Of a stretch of DNA of 64,000 nt, positions 41,673 to 50,821 are shown one piece after another. The position numbers were made by a program, and so were the translations under genes. How positions within the stretch are numbered: position 1 is the first letter of the stretch; every line of letters starts with the position of its first letter. The notes beneath the pieces are model-generated. The model worked only from the letters and a program-made list of their open reading frames with translations, was not told the DNA's origin and ran no database searches. Source of the DNA: Myxococcus xanthus. Its GTDB lineage: Bacteria; Myxococcota; Myxococcia; Myxococcales; Myxococcaceae. The stretch lies in assembly GCF_900106535.1 (NCBI RefSeq), contig NZ_FNOH01000019.1, positions 1-64,000 on the forward strand. The letters are read 5' to 3'.

Positions 41673-43517
41673 CTAGTGCATGCTCGCGGCGGCCATGGCG
41701 GTGAACGACACGTCCCGCCCTGCCCGCTTGGCCTCCAGCAACACGGCGCTGTTGATGAGCCCGACATGGGAGAACGCCTGTGGGAAGTTGCCAAGCTGGC
41801 GGTGCAGCCCGGGGTGGTACTCCTCGGCCAGCAGCCCGAGGTCGTTCCGGATGGAGACGAGGCGCTGGAACAGCGCCCCCGCCTCGTCGAGGCGCCCAAC
41901 CATGGTGTAGTTGTCGACGAGCCAGAAGCTGCAGATGAGGAACGTGGCCTCATGGCCCGCCAGTCCGTCCACGCCCGTCTCGGCCAAGTAGCGCTCCACA
42001 AACCCAGCCTTGGTGAGGCCCTTCTCGATGGCGGCGACAGTGCCCAACATGCGCGGGTCATCCGCAGGCAGGAAGCCCATGTGCGGAATCAGGAGCACGC
42101 TCGCGTCGAGGGCGTCCGAGCCATAGGACTGCGTGAAGGCCCCCACGCGCGAGTTGTAGGCACGCGCCAGGATGTCGGCGCGGATCTCCTCGCGCAGCGC
42201 GCGCCAGCGGGGCAGGCGCTTCTTCAGTTTCTCCGGCGCGTTGGCACCGAACTGCTCGACGAAGCGGACGCCTCGATCCACCGCGACCCACGCCATGAGC
42301 TTCGAGTGCGTGAAGTGGAGCTGGCGCTTGCTGCGGATCTCCCAGATGCCCTCGTCCGGACGCTGCCAGCTCTTCTCCACGAAGTCGACGAGCACCTTCA
42401 GCGTGTCCCAGGGGAGCGATCCGGCCTCCTGCACCCCGTACACGCGCGCCTCGTACATCGCGTTCAGCGTTTCACCGTAGACGTCGAGCTGGAACTGGCC
42501 GTACGCGCCATTTCCGATGCGCACCGGCCGGGACTCCTCGTAGCCGGGAAGCCATGGCAGCTCGACCTCGGGGAGACGGTGCTCGCCGGCGACGCCGTAC
42601 ATGATCTGCGCCTCATCCGGAGCGCCAGCGACGGCACGCAATAGCCAGTCGCGCCAGGCCCGCGCCTCATCGAGGTAGCCTCCTCGCATCAGCGCCTCGA
42701 GCGTGAGGGATGCGTCTCGAAGCCAGCAGTAGCGGTAGTCCCAGTTTCGGACTCCGCCGAGTTCTTCGGGGAGCGACGTGGTCGGTGCCGCGACGATGCC
42801 TCCGGTCGGCTCATAGGTGAGCGCCTTCAAGGTGATGAGCGAGCGCACCACGGCGTCGCGAAAAGAGCCCTCGTATCGGCACCGGCTCGCCCATTCACGC
42901 CAGTACTGCTCAGTCCGCACCAGGTCCCGCTCCGCATCGACAGGGTGCCCCGGCGCAGCCAGGTGCGACGCATAGAACGTCAGCGAGCAGGGGAGCCGCT
43001 CACCTGCGCGGACGACAAAGTCCGCTTCCAGGCGGGACGCATCCCAGTCCGGTACGAGCGGAACCGGGCTGATGTATGCGAGCGCGTCCGGCCCCGAGGT
43101 CAGGGTGGCGCGGTGGCTGTTGCACTGAATCCAGGGGGTCAACTTGCCATAACCAAAGCGCACCCTGAGGTCGGAATGCATCGGGACCTCACCTTCGAGT
43201 CCCTCGACAATGCGGATGATGTCGTGCTCAGTCTCCCCCGGAGGCATGAAGTCGATGATGCGCGCCCGGCCGCCGTCACAGGTAACCTCCGTCTCCAACA
43301 CCAACGTCTCCGGCCGGTAGCGCTGCTGGACGGCCCGGACCTCCACCGCGGGCCGGAGGCTCCAGTAGCCATGCTCGTTTGTGCCGAGCAACTTGGCGAA
43401 GCAGGCATCGGAGTCGATGCGCGGCAGGCACATCCAGTCGATGGAGCCGCTCCGAGATACCAGCGCAATGGTCGTCAGGTCACCGATAAGGCCGTAGTGC
43501 TCGAGGGGGGATGACAT
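41673..43517 (-). CDS. Glycoside hydrolase family 15 protein (glucoamylase/trehalase-like)
   Basis: A 614-residue GH15 enzyme. The N-terminal beta domain (EHYGLIGDLTTIALVSRSG, SIDWMCLPRIDSDACFAKL) precedes an (alpha/alpha)6 barrel from about residue 250: NWDYRYCWLRDASLTLEAL, GIWEIRSKRQLHFTHSKLM with the general-acid Glu in WEIR, and LAEEYHPGLHRQLGNFPQAFSH with the likely base Glu. Bacterial GH15 enzymes of this length with an N-terminal beta domain include trehalases and glucoamylases; specificity is not decided. It is cytosolic (no signal peptide). The zinc-type glucose dehydrogenase gene lies upstream on the same strand, and the two may form a glucan or trehalose to gluconate route. No good ribosome binding site precedes ATG 43517. 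Confidence 0.9.
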   Translation of the reverse strand: MSSPLEHYGLIGDLTTIALVSRSGSIDWMCLPRIDSDACFAKLLGTNEHGYWSLRPAVEVRAVQQRYRPETLVLETEVTCDGGRARIIDFMPPGETEHDIIRIVEGLEGEVPMHSDLRVRFGYGKLTPWIQCNSHRATLTSGPDALAYISPVPLVPDWDASRLEADFVVRAGERLPCSLTFYASHLAAPGHPVDAERDLVRTEQYWREWASRCRYEGSFRDAVVRSLITLKALTYEPTGGIVAAPTTSLPEELGGVRNWDYRYCWLRDASLTLEALMRGGYLDEARAWRDWLLRAVAGAPDEAQIMYGVAGEHRLPEVELPWLPGYEESRPVRIGNGAYGQFQLDVYGETLNAMYEARVYGVQEAGSLPWDTLKVLVDFVEKSWQRPDEGIWEIRSKRQLHFTHSKLMAWVAVDRGVRFVEQFGANAPEKLKKRLPRWRALREEIRADILARAYNSRVGAFTQSYGSDALDASVLLIPHMGFLPADDPRMLGTVAAIEKGLTKAGFVERYLAETGVDGLAGHEATFLICSFWLVDNYTMVGRLDEAGALFQRLVSIRNDLGLLAEEYHPGLHRQLGNFPQAFSHVGLINSAVLLEAKRAGRDVSFTAMAAASMH

Positions 43518-43611
43518 GTCTGGACATTGGGATGTGAGACGGGCTCGCGCAACGCTCCGCCCCGACGCGCCCGGGCAGCGGAGTGAGCGTCAGCCGCGTC
43601 GGCCCGCCATC

Positions 43612-43649
43612 AAAAGGCCCCGGGCCGGCGGCGGAGCAGGCCCCGGGCC
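43612..43649 (-). terminator. GC-rich hairpin with T tract after the glucose dehydrogenase
   Basis: Two 11-bp blocks (43616-43626 and 43639-43649) can pair with one central G-G mismatch, and on the minus strand the stem is followed by TTTT (43612-43615). It lies between the dehydrogenase stop (43670) and the GH15 start (43517), a standard factor-independent terminator. Confidence 0.75.
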
Positions 43650-43669
43650 GGAGCCCCAGGACTTCTCAC

Positions 43670-44755
43670 TCATGAAGCCAGTTGGACCACCTGCTTGATG
43701 CCACCTGATTCCGTGAGGAGCGCGGGCGCCTCCTGGATGGGAACCCGATGGGTGATGAGGGCGCGCACGCTCTGCGGGAACAAGAACATCGCTTGCTCCA
43801 GCTCGCGGAGCGCCAGCTCGTAAGCGCTCCGGCTCGCATTCACGGTCCCGAGGAGCAGTTGGTTCCTCAGCACGATGTTGCGCATCAGGGTGTCCGTATC
43901 CACGGGGTTCGGGCCGCCGTGCGCGGGAATGCCTGTGAAGATGAAGAGCCCATTGGGCCCCAGCGCATCGAGGGCCGCGAACGCGACCTTCGACATGCCC
44001 ACAGCCTCGTAGATGATGTCGAACGTCCCGACCTTCTTTCCGAGCTCCCCAAGGAGCACGTCCTGTCCGGAGACGTAGGTGGCACCGAAGGAGCGGATGA
44101 GGTTCGCGCGCTCGCTGGCCGCGGGCTCCAGGGAGTAGACGAAGGTGTCAAAGTGGTTCACCACCATGCTCATGGCGCCCAGGAGCCCCACCGGTCCGGC
44201 GCCGAGTGCCAGGGCTCGCACGCGCGCGCGCTCCCAGGGCAGCCTCCGCTGGATGGCCTGTACTTGCTCCGCGGCCTTGGCGGCCACGGAGAGCGGCTCG
44301 ACCAGCACCGCCACGTCGGAGAGCTTGCGGGGCACCACGACCAGGTGCCCCTCCTCTTCCACCACCCACTCCTGGAGGAAGCCGTGCGCCGCCTTGATGC
44401 CCCGCTCCCGGAAATCCCCCGTGACACAGAAGTCCTGACGCTCCGCGCGACAGGGACGGCAGCGCGCATGGGGACAGGGCCGGCGAACGGTGGGGACCAC
44501 GAGGTCTCCCTCGCGGACCAGGGTGACGTCCGGGCCCGTCTCCACCACCTCCGCGAGCGCCTCGTGCCCGAGAATGAGGTGGTCGGAGTCCGGAGGAGGC
44601 GTCCCGTATTCAAAGGCACCGATCTCCCGGTCCGTGCCGCAGATGCCCACTTCGAGGACCTTCAGGAGCACCTGAGAGCCCGTCACGGGCCGAGGCTCCG
44701 GCGGGTCGACGAGGCGAACCTCGCGCGTCCCTGGAAACACTGCCACCGCATGCAT
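43670..44755 (-). CDS. Glucose 1-dehydrogenase-type zinc alcohol dehydrogenase
   Basis: A 361-residue medium-chain dehydrogenase. The catalytic zinc site has Cys39 in EVGICGTDREIGAFEYG and HLILGHEALAEVVE; the structural zinc site follows with four cysteines (RRPCPHARCRPCRAERQDFC). The Rossmann motif GAGPVGLLGA lies near residue 190. The GTDREIG-FEYGTPP start and HGFLQEWVVEE segment are those of archaeal/bacterial glucose dehydrogenases that make gluconolactone with NAD(P). A GH15 hydrolase follows on the same strand after a terminator. ATG 44755 begins the consensus. Confidence 0.88.
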   Translation of the reverse strand: MHAVAVFPGTREVRLVDPPEPRPVTGSQVLLKVLEVGICGTDREIGAFEYGTPPPDSDHLILGHEALAEVVETGPDVTLVREGDLVVPTVRRPCPHARCRPCRAERQDFCVTGDFRERGIKAAHGFLQEWVVEEEGHLVVVPRKLSDVAVLVEPLSVAAKAAEQVQAIQRRLPWERARVRALALGAGPVGLLGAMSMVVNHFDTFVYSLEPAASERANLIRSFGATYVSGQDVLLGELGKKVGTFDIIYEAVGMSKVAFAALDALGPNGLFIFTGIPAHGGPNPVDTDTLMRNIVLRNQLLLGTVNASRSAYELALRELEQAMFLFPQSVRALITHRVPIQEAPALLTESGGIKQVVQLAS

Positions 44756-45276
44756 GCCGCACCTCGCTCAATGACGGGTATGTCTTTCAAATAGGCACGC
44801 CCTCGCGACGGAATGCAGGGGCCGGACGGCCGCACCGTGCGGCAGTTCCACGCCCTCGTCAGCCGGGCAGTGCGAGTCGGCTCCCTGCCCCCGCCAGGCG
44901 ACAGCTTGATTCGCGGGTGAGCGGTGCACACCGATGTGCCAGGGCGACGAATGACACGAAGGGGGGCATTTCGCAGCCAGGCATGGTGGGACAACGATGC
45001 AAACCCGAAGAGGCCCCCGCCTACCGGCCGGGCGCTCATCCGCGCGTGCGAGGCCCCCCGGTCAAACCGGAGGCCTCGGACGCATGCGTGACGCCCGCAT
45101 CGACGACCCACGGCTGCAATTCGACTGGAATCAAGGCGCTGCCAACGGGAGGCGGAACGACACCGCCGATGCACCATCCATCCTGAACACCAGCCCCGAA
45201 GCCGCGCCGCCCCCCGGATGAGCCCCCGCACGAGGGTAGCAATACGCACACAGCAATACGCACACGGAGGAGAGCC
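44756..45276. other. Divergent intergenic stretch
   Basis: About 520 bases between divergent starts without a supported gene. It ends with the tandem repeat and strong ribosome binding site of the aldo/keto reductase gene. Promoters for both flanking genes are expected here. Confidence 0.35.
45238..45265 (+). repeat. 14-bp tandem repeat, two copies, before the aldo/keto reductase
   Basis: AGCAATACGCACAC occurs twice in direct succession, immediately before the GGAGG ribosome binding site. Two regulator half-sites or a recent slippage duplication are equally possible. Confidence 0.6.
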
Positions 45277-46302
45277 ATGGAGTACGCATCGATTCTCGGC
45301 ATTTCGGCCCCTGCCAGCCGCGTGGGCCTGGGGACCTGGGCCATGGGCGGGTCGCAGTGGGGCGGCACCAACGACGACGAGTCGGTGCGGACCATCCACG
45401 CGGCGCTCGACCTGGGCATCACGCTCATCGACACCGCGCCGGCATACGGCTTCGGTCACTCCGAGAAGGTCGTGGGCAGGGCGCTCGCCGAACGAGGCGG
45501 GCGTGAGAAGGTCGTCGTGGCAACCAAGGTGGGCCTGGAGCGGCGCGGGGACGGAGTCATCCGCAACTCGTCGCGACAACAGGTCATCCAGGAGCTCGAG
45601 GTCTCGCTGAGACACCTGCGCACCGACTACGTCGACCTCTACCAGGTCCATTGGCCGGACTTCTCCACGCCATATGAGGAGACTGCCCAGGCGCTGCTCG
45701 ACCTCCAGCGCGCCGGAAAGATCCGCGCGATCGGCGTCTCCAACTACTCCATCGAGGCGATGGAGCGGTTCCGGAGTGTGGCGCCGCTCGCCTCGGCGCA
45801 GCCCCCGCTCAACCTCTTCGAACGGGAAGCCTTGGAAGACATCATCCCCTGGTGCCGCACGAATGGCGTGGCCACCCTCACCTACGGCGCACTCTGCCGG
45901 GGACTCCTGACCGGGACGATGAACAAGGACACCCGGTTCGAAGGAGACGACCTGCGACAGACCGACCCCAAGTTCCTGCCTCCGCGCTACGCACAGTACC
46001 TGCAGGCCGTCCAGCGGCTCGCGCAGTTCGCGCGCGAGCGCTACGACAAGGGCGTGCTCCCGTTCGCGGTCCGCTGGGTGCTGGACCAGCCCGGCGTCAC
46101 AGTGGCGCTGTGGGGAGCCCGCCACCCCGGCGAGTTGGAGCCGCTGCGGGACGTGATTGGCTGGAGACTCGACGACGAGGCCCTGACGTACACGGACTCG
46201 GTGGTGAACGAGTCCGTGCCCGAGCCCGTAGGCCCCGAGTTCATGGCGCCCCCGGAGCAACGTCCGGAAGAATCGGGCGAGCGGCCAGGGGCGCCCGCCT
46301 GA
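45277..46302 (+). CDS. Aldo/keto reductase
   Basis: A 341-residue NADPH-dependent aldo/keto reductase barrel. The catalytic tetrad is readable: Asp and Tyr in LIDTAPAYGFGHSEKVVGRAL, Lys in VVATKVGLER, His in LYQVHWPD. The cofactor end is FAVRWVLDQPGVTVALWGARHPGEL. Likely substrates are aldehydes or sugar aldehydes of the YghZ/Tas/IolS branch. GGAGG lies just upstream of ATG 45277. A strong start and the 14-bp tandem repeat make this start sure. The last 25 residues are Pro/Glu-rich and not conserved. Confidence 0.92.
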   Translation: MEYASILGISAPASRVGLGTWAMGGSQWGGTNDDESVRTIHAALDLGITLIDTAPAYGFGHSEKVVGRALAERGGREKVVVATKVGLERRGDGVIRNSSRQQVIQELEVSLRHLRTDYVDLYQVHWPDFSTPYEETAQALLDLQRAGKIRAIGVSNYSIEAMERFRSVAPLASAQPPLNLFEREALEDIIPWCRTNGVATLTYGALCRGLLTGTMNKDTRFEGDDLRQTDPKFLPPRYAQYLQAVQRLAQFARERYDKGVLPFAVRWVLDQPGVTVALWGARHPGELEPLRDVIGWRLDDEALTYTDSVVNESVPEPVGPEFMAPPEQRPEESGERPGAPA

Positions 46303-46439
46303 CCCACGCTGGAGGCATCCTGCGCTGCTGTCCGAGCCGAAGCCATTTCCTTCGCTTCAGGACAAGAAGCGCGGACCTGATGCAGCTTCTCGACCGACCC
46401 GCGTGCCCCGGCTTTGCCCGAGGCCCGTGACGTCCTGGC

Positions 46440-47003
46440 TCAGAAGCACCTTTCCGAGGTATCGAAGGACGAGTTCGCCACGTACTTGCAGGTGCAGTTG
46501 CTCACCTTGCAGTTGAACGAGGCGTTCTCCTGACAGAGCGAGTCCACCTTGCGCCAGGCCATGATGGGCATATCCTCGAACTCGTCCTCGTGCAGGTACA
46601 GCGTGTCCCCCTTGACGGCGAACGCATAACGGAAGGTCTCGTTGAAGGCATCCTCCCTGGTCCCGTAGCAGGAACTCGCCGTGGTGATGACCAGGTGGTT
46701 CCCATCCACCTTCCAGGTCCCCAGGATGTTCCCCCAGCTGCCGCCCACCTTGAGGACGGACTTGCCCTTGAAGAGCAGGGCGCGCGCGTCCTCCGAGCCG
46801 CGCTCCAGGCGATACAGCCCCTCAGGCACCGAGCCTCCCTTCAGCGCGGGGGCGTCCGTCACCGGCGCCTGGTCCGACTCCCACGAGGTACACCATCCGA
46901 TCGCGTCGCACTTGAGTGCGGAGTCCCCATCACCATCGCTCGAGTCACCACAACCCACCGCCAGCATGGAGAAAAGCACCAGGTACCGCGTCATCGCCTT
47001 CAT
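46440..47003 (-). CDS. Cys-rich lipoprotein, unknown function
   Basis: A 187-residue lipoprotein with lipobox MLAVGC. The mature chain has Cys pairs (SALKCDAIGWCTSWESD), a central lipocalin-like beta region with WGNILGTWKVDGNHLVIT, YAFAVKGDTLYLHEDEFEDM, and a Cys-rich C-terminus (CKVSNCTCKYVANSSF). The W-G-x-L-G-T-W-K-V-D-G pattern is that of small beta-barrel domains seen in many secreted myxobacterial proteins. GGGAGG lies six bases before ATG 47003. It is convergent with the aldo/keto reductase. Confidence 0.7.
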   Translation of the reverse strand: MKAMTRYLVLFSMLAVGCGDSSDGDGDSALKCDAIGWCTSWESDQAPVTDAPALKGGSVPEGLYRLERGSEDARALLFKGKSVLKVGGSWGNILGTWKVDGNHLVITTASSCYGTREDAFNETFRYAFAVKGDTLYLHEDEFEDMPIMAWRKVDSLCQENASFNCKVSNCTCKYVANSSFDTSERCF

Positions 47004-47505
47004 GTCGTCCTCCCGAGGAGTCACGGTGGGGGAATGAACACCCCCTCCTGACAGGGAGAGACAGGCCGGGCGACACCGTTGCAGGAAATCGACCGAGCCC
47101 CTCCGTGACAGCGTCCCAGCGCCTCCCAGGCGCAGCGACTGAACTGTGGGTAGGCCCAGGGGTGCTCACCCAACCTGTGGCCTGGATGCCCTGGGAGGGA
47201 AGGTCCGGGCCTCTGCCAGGATGGCGCCTGGGTGACGGGACGCCTTGCGCCATGTCCGGGAAATTCGAACGAAGGCCTGTCACGCTCATCGGCCGTGCCG
47301 CCTAGAAGGCGCGAGGACGGCACGAGGCCCGTCCCAGAGGACCTTCTTGATGCATGCCGCTGTTGACTTCGCGCCGGAGCAGGAACAGGTCGTTTGCGCG
47401 GGCCGGAGGGCGCCTGCTCGTGCCCCGATGTCGCTGGGTTGACCGATTCACAGGGGAGCAGGGTGACTTCCCTCGAGGTACGGGCCTGAACCGGAAGCAT
47501 TCAGC
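47004..47505. other. Divergent intergenic stretch
   Basis: About 500 bases between divergent genes without a supported gene. It should hold the promoter of the sigma-factor operon; CCTGAACCGGAAG just before the start may be part of it. No other structure was seen. Confidence 0.35.
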
Positions 47506-48039
47506 ATGAGCGTGCGCACGGTCTCTGAACTCGATGCGCTGATGGCACGGCTCGCCGAGGGCGACCGGGTCGCGTTCACGCGTGTCTTCGAGTTGCTCTG
47601 GGGCCCCATCCAGAAGCTATGCCTGAGCCTGCTCAGGAACGAAGCAGACGCCGCTGACGCCGGCCAGGAAGCGATGCACAAGATTCTCGAACGCGCCTCC
47701 GACTTCGACAAGACCCGTCCGGCGATGCCCTGGGCCCTCGCCATCGCGGGCTGGGAGTGCCGGACCCTGGCGCGCCGCCGAGATCGCCGGCGCGAATCCC
47801 AGGCGGACGCCATGCCCTCGTGCGCCGGACCTCACGCGGAGGAGGAGTTCCTCCAGCGGGACCTGACCGCCGCCGCGATGGCCGCCCTGGGAGAGCTCTC
47901 GGAGTTGGACCGCGAGGTGCTCATCGCCACGTTCTGGGACGAGGCCGCGTCGGTCTCTGGCGCCACGCTGCGAAAGCGCCGGGAGCGCGCACTGGACCGG
48001 CTCCGAAAGACTTTCAGGAGGCTCTATGGGCTCGACTGA
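47506..48039 (+). CDS. ECF RNA polymerase sigma factor
   Basis: A 177-residue group IV sigma factor. Region 2 has RVAFTRVFELLWGPIQKLCLSLL, ADAADAGQEAMHKILERA and DKTRPAMPWALAIAGWECR. Region 4 is LGELSELDREVLIATFWDE with a terminal RKRRERALDRLRKTF. It ends by overlapping the next gene by 14 bases, which is the classic arrangement of an ECF sigma with its membrane anti-sigma. No extracellular or Cys-rich extension is fused to it, unlike CorE-type copper sigma factors. It most likely drives its own operon and the downstream TRASH-like lipoprotein and RND pump. Confidence 0.9.
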   Translation: MSVRTVSELDALMARLAEGDRVAFTRVFELLWGPIQKLCLSLLRNEADAADAGQEAMHKILERASDFDKTRPAMPWALAIAGWECRTLARRRDRRRESQADAMPSCAGPHAEEEFLQRDLTAAAMAALGELSELDREVLIATFWDEAASVSGATLRKRRERALDRLRKTFRRLYGLD

Positions 48040-48577
48040 CATCCAACTGCTTCAACGACGGGTGCGCCGGACCTACGAGCTCGCGAGGCTGCGGCGCGCG
48101 CTCGTGGGCGTGCTCCCGATTGTCGTCGTCACCGCGATTGCCGCCCTTCTCGCGAGCCGGCCCGCGCCACCTCTCACGTTCGGCCTGGCGACAGCGCTCA
48201 TGGGAGCGATGATGCTCTGGCACGGCCGCGATCCGCAGAAGGCGTTCCTGCCTGGCGTCATCGCGGGGCTCGTCCCGCTCGCGCTCGCGCTCGGCACCGG
48301 CACCCTGCACACTTGCGGCACAGCCAACTGCTCCTTCTTGTGCATCCCTGCGTGTGTGCTCGGCGGTGTGGTCGCGGGCATGGCCGTGTCGGGGGTCAGC
48401 CTCCAGCGTCGCGCGGGCCCCTGGTTCTGGGTCTCTGCCTCCGGACTCGCGCTACTTACCGGCGCCATGGGCTGCGCGTGCATGGGCGCATCGGGTATCG
48501 TCGGCCTTGGCATGGGCTTCGGAGCAGGGATTGTTCCTGGCCTCTTGCGTCGCGCTTTCAGCAAGAAAGAATCCTGA
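48026..48577 (+). CDS. Cys-rich membrane protein, probable anti-sigma partner
   Basis: A 183-residue protein with a short cytosolic N-terminus (about 25 residues, ending in a basic patch) and four to five membrane spans. The third loop has four close cysteines (CGTANCSFLCIPAC) and the last part GCACMG, a metal-ligand-like set. It overlaps the sigma gene by 14 bases and has AGGAGG six bases before ATG 48026. Its position and topology suggest an anti-sigma that senses metal or thiol state. It lacks the standard zinc-anti-sigma H-x3-C-x2-C motif, so this is an inference. Confidence 0.7.
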   Translation: MGSTDIQLLQRRVRRTYELARLRRALVGVLPIVVVTAIAALLASRPAPPLTFGLATALMGAMMLWHGRDPQKAFLPGVIAGLVPLALALGTGTLHTCGTANCSFLCIPACVLGGVVAGMAVSGVSLQRRAGPWFWVSASGLALLTGAMGCACMGASGIVGLGMGFGAGIVPGLLRRAFSKKES

Positions 48578-48589
48578 ACAAACGCTCTT

Positions 48590-48693
48590 GATTCTCGAAC
48601 GCTCGCCGATGCTCGGACTCGCACCATCGCCCCGAATTTCCTCGGAGCGCTGGCCTCCGCCTGGTCATGAGACGTTCGGCCGCTCGAGAATCG
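48590..48693. promoter_or_regulatory. Inverted repeat upstream of the TRASH-like lipoprotein gene
   Basis: GATTCTCGAACG (48590-48601) and its near complement CGCTCGAGAATC (48681-48692) form a 12-bp inverted pair (one mismatch) about 80 bases apart. It lies between the Cys-rich membrane protein and the lipoprotein gene, so it may be a regulator site for the metal set or the two ends of a small mobile element. Confidence 0.4.
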
Positions 48694-48736
48694 TTAACTC
48701 CGGCTTGGCGGAGACCCTTCAAAGGGAGACATGACG

Positions 48737-49162
48737 ATGAGAGCCAATCTCTGGGCTGTAGTGGGACTGATGATGCTCGCGGGGGCCTGTAAGCAGCAGG
48801 CCGCGCCCGCCATGAAGGTGACGCCAGCACCTCCAGCCCTTGAACAGAGTGCGGGGCAGCAAGGCCACCTCACCCTCGTCACGGACCGCAGCCTTGTCTG
48901 CATGGTGAACGACCAGCACATGGGACAGCCACAGATTCCCGTCGAGGTCAGCGGGCGCACGTATTACGGCTGCTGCGAGATGTGCAAGGACCGGCTCGCG
49001 AATGACGCGACGTTCCGGACCGCGACGGACCCGGTGAGCCAGCGGCCCGTGGACAAGGCGACGGCCGTCATCGGCATCACGCAGGACAACTCCGCGCTCT
49101 ACTTCGAGAACGACCAGACCTTCGCCGCCTACTCGCGTCAGGCTGCGGGGGCGCCCCGGTAG
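48737..49162 (+). CDS. Lipoprotein with TRASH/YHS-like metal-binding domain
   Basis: A 141-residue lipoprotein: lipobox LAGAC (Cys18), Ala/Pro linker, then a Cys-rich domain with SLVCMVNDQHMGQ, VSGRTYYGCCEMCKDRLAND and ATDPVSQRPVDKA ending in ALYFENDQTFAAYS. This is the YHS/TRASH-like fold (C-x..-YY/F-x-C-x-x-C), common in metal sensing and heavy-metal handling near copper and nickel pumps. ATG 48737 has GGGAG at eight bases; ATG 48731 is six bases earlier with poor spacing. It lies between the sigma/anti-sigma pair and the RND operon and is probably part of the same metal response. Confidence 0.8.
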   Translation: MRANLWAVVGLMMLAGACKQQAAPAMKVTPAPPALEQSAGQQGHLTLVTDRSLVCMVNDQHMGQPQIPVEVSGRTYYGCCEMCKDRLANDATFRTATDPVSQRPVDKATAVIGITQDNSALYFENDQTFAAYSRQAAGAPR

Positions 49163-49387
49163 GTCTGCGCCCGCTGGAAAGTCCCGGACGCGGCCCTCGA
49201 ATGGCGTGGGCGGCCTCGTGAGTCCCCGCAAGCGCTGCCCCCGCCGGACCCCAACGAATCTCAAGGTGTCACGCTCCACACCTGACGCGCCTAGGAACAC
49301 GTCGATTCAGCCAGTTCGCTCGCACGCATCCGCGGACGGCAGGCTCGGCGCACCTCGTCGCTGTGCGTGAATCATCAAGGAGATGTC

Positions 49388-50821
49388 GTGTACGGGTTTG
49401 CATTGCTCTCGCGTGGCGCCGCCGCCATTTCAGGCTTCGGCGCCATGCTCGCCGTTGCCTTATCTCCGGCCGAAGCCCTGGCTCAAACGTTGACCCTGCG
49501 CGAGTCATTGGACACCGCGCTTCACAACTACGGCGACATCCGCGCGAAGCAGTCTCGTCGCGACGCGGCTGAGCATGATGTGTCATACACCCGGAAGAGC
49601 TATCTCCCTGACGTCGTGCTGTCGGCGCAGCAGACATTCGGCACTGTGAATGCCCTGCATGGGACGCTCTATTCTCCTGGCGGACCCTCCAATGCATCGA
49701 CCAGCCTCCCGTTGCCGGAGCAGAACTGGAACGCGGCGTTCGGCGCCTTGTACTCGGTGCTCGTCCACTGGAACGTCTCCACCTTCGGCCGTCTCGACCG
49801 GCAGATTGAGCTGTCGGAGAGGACGCACGAACTGAAACAGCGCGAGCTCGAACTCGCGCGGTTCCAGCATGGGGTTCGCGTCACCCACGCGTACCTCAAC
49901 CTATCGACCGCTCAGCGCATCACCCACATCCAGAAGCAGAGCGTGGCGCGCTTCGAGGTCGTGCTCGAGTCCGTCCAGAGCCACGCCGAGAACGGATTGG
50001 TCCCCGGGGTGGATGTCTCCTTCGCGCGCGCCGAACTCGCCAACGCCAGGTCCCTCCAGCTCAAGGCCTACGACGCCGAGCTCCTGGCATCGAAGGAGCT
50101 TGCGGTCCTGATGGGCGTTCCGTTTCGCGAGTTCCAGCTCGAGCCGACGTTCCACCAGTCGACGCCCGAGTCCGGCGAGCCAGCGCACGTCGCGCCCGGA
50201 CATCCCGTCCTCGCGGAGCATGAAGGGAAGGTCCGCCGCAGCGAGCAGGAAAAGAAGGTGGCCGCGGCCGAGGGCCTTCCCACGCTCTTCGCCTTCGGAA
50301 TGTTGCAGGGGCGCGGCTCGGGCTTTCGCTCCAACTATGCGCAGGACCCGGGCGCATTCTCGAGCGGGTACCTCGGCGGGGTAGGCATCGATCGGGGCAA
50401 CACCCTTGTCGGGTTGGGATTGAGCTGGAACCTGGCCTCCGTGCTGCGCAGCTTCTCCAGCGAGGCGGCGCGGGACGCGCGTACCCGCGCGCTCCACCAG
50501 GAGCAGGAGTTGGTCACCCAGGAGCTGGTTGCCCAGGCGCGCTTCGCCGAGCACAAGTTCGACCTGGCGCGAGAGGTGACCCACCACGCCGTGTTGCAAC
50601 GGGACGCCGCCACGGAGGGGTTCCGGCAGAGCAAGGCCCGCTACGACAGTGGGCTCGGGACGATTGTCGAACTCACCCAGGCGACGTTCTCCGCGACCCG
50701 GGCCGATGTCGACCTCGAGCTCGCCCAGAACGGCATCTGGCAAGCCCTTCTCCTCAAGTCGGCCGCGGCCGGTGACCTCAACGAATTCCTGCAGCAGGTC
50801 CGTGGAGTGAAGAAGCAATGA
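49388..50821 (+). CDS. TolC-type outer-membrane efflux protein
   Basis: A 477-residue outer-membrane efflux protein. A signal peptide (GFALLSRGAAAISGFGAMLAVA to ALAQ) leads to two OEP repeats of long helices, e.g. LTLRESLDTALHNYGDIRAKQS and FEVVLESVQSHAENGLVPGVD, SEAARDARTRALHQEQEL and TEGFRQSKARYDSGLGTIVEL. These build a trimeric tunnel through periplasm and outer membrane. Start GTG 49388 has AAGGAG three to five bases upstream, better than GTG 49367. The stop overlaps the next start (ATGA), so it is coupled to the RND pump gene. Confidence 0.92.
   Translation: MYGFALLSRGAAAISGFGAMLAVALSPAEALAQTLTLRESLDTALHNYGDIRAKQSRRDAAEHDVSYTRKSYLPDVVLSAQQTFGTVNALHGTLYSPGGPSNASTSLPLPEQNWNAAFGALYSVLVHWNVSTFGRLDRQIELSERTHELKQRELELARFQHGVRVTHAYLNLSTAQRITHIQKQSVARFEVVLESVQSHAENGLVPGVDVSFARAELANARSLQLKAYDAELLASKELAVLMGVPFREFQLEPTFHQSTPESGEPAHVAPGHPVLAEHEGKVRRSEQEKKVAAAEGLPTLFAFGMLQGRGSGFRSNYAQDPGAFSSGYLGGVGIDRGNTLVGLGLSWNLASVLRSFSSEAARDARTRALHQEQELVTQELVAQARFAEHKFDLAREVTHHAVLQRDAATEGFRQSKARYDSGLGTIVELTQATFSATRADVDLELAQNGIWQALLLKSAAAGDLNEFLQQVRGVKKQ

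Noticed and set aside
43612..43649. GC-rich direct repeat as a regulatory site
   Set aside because: The two blocks pair into a stem followed by TTTT on the minus strand, so terminator is the simpler reading.
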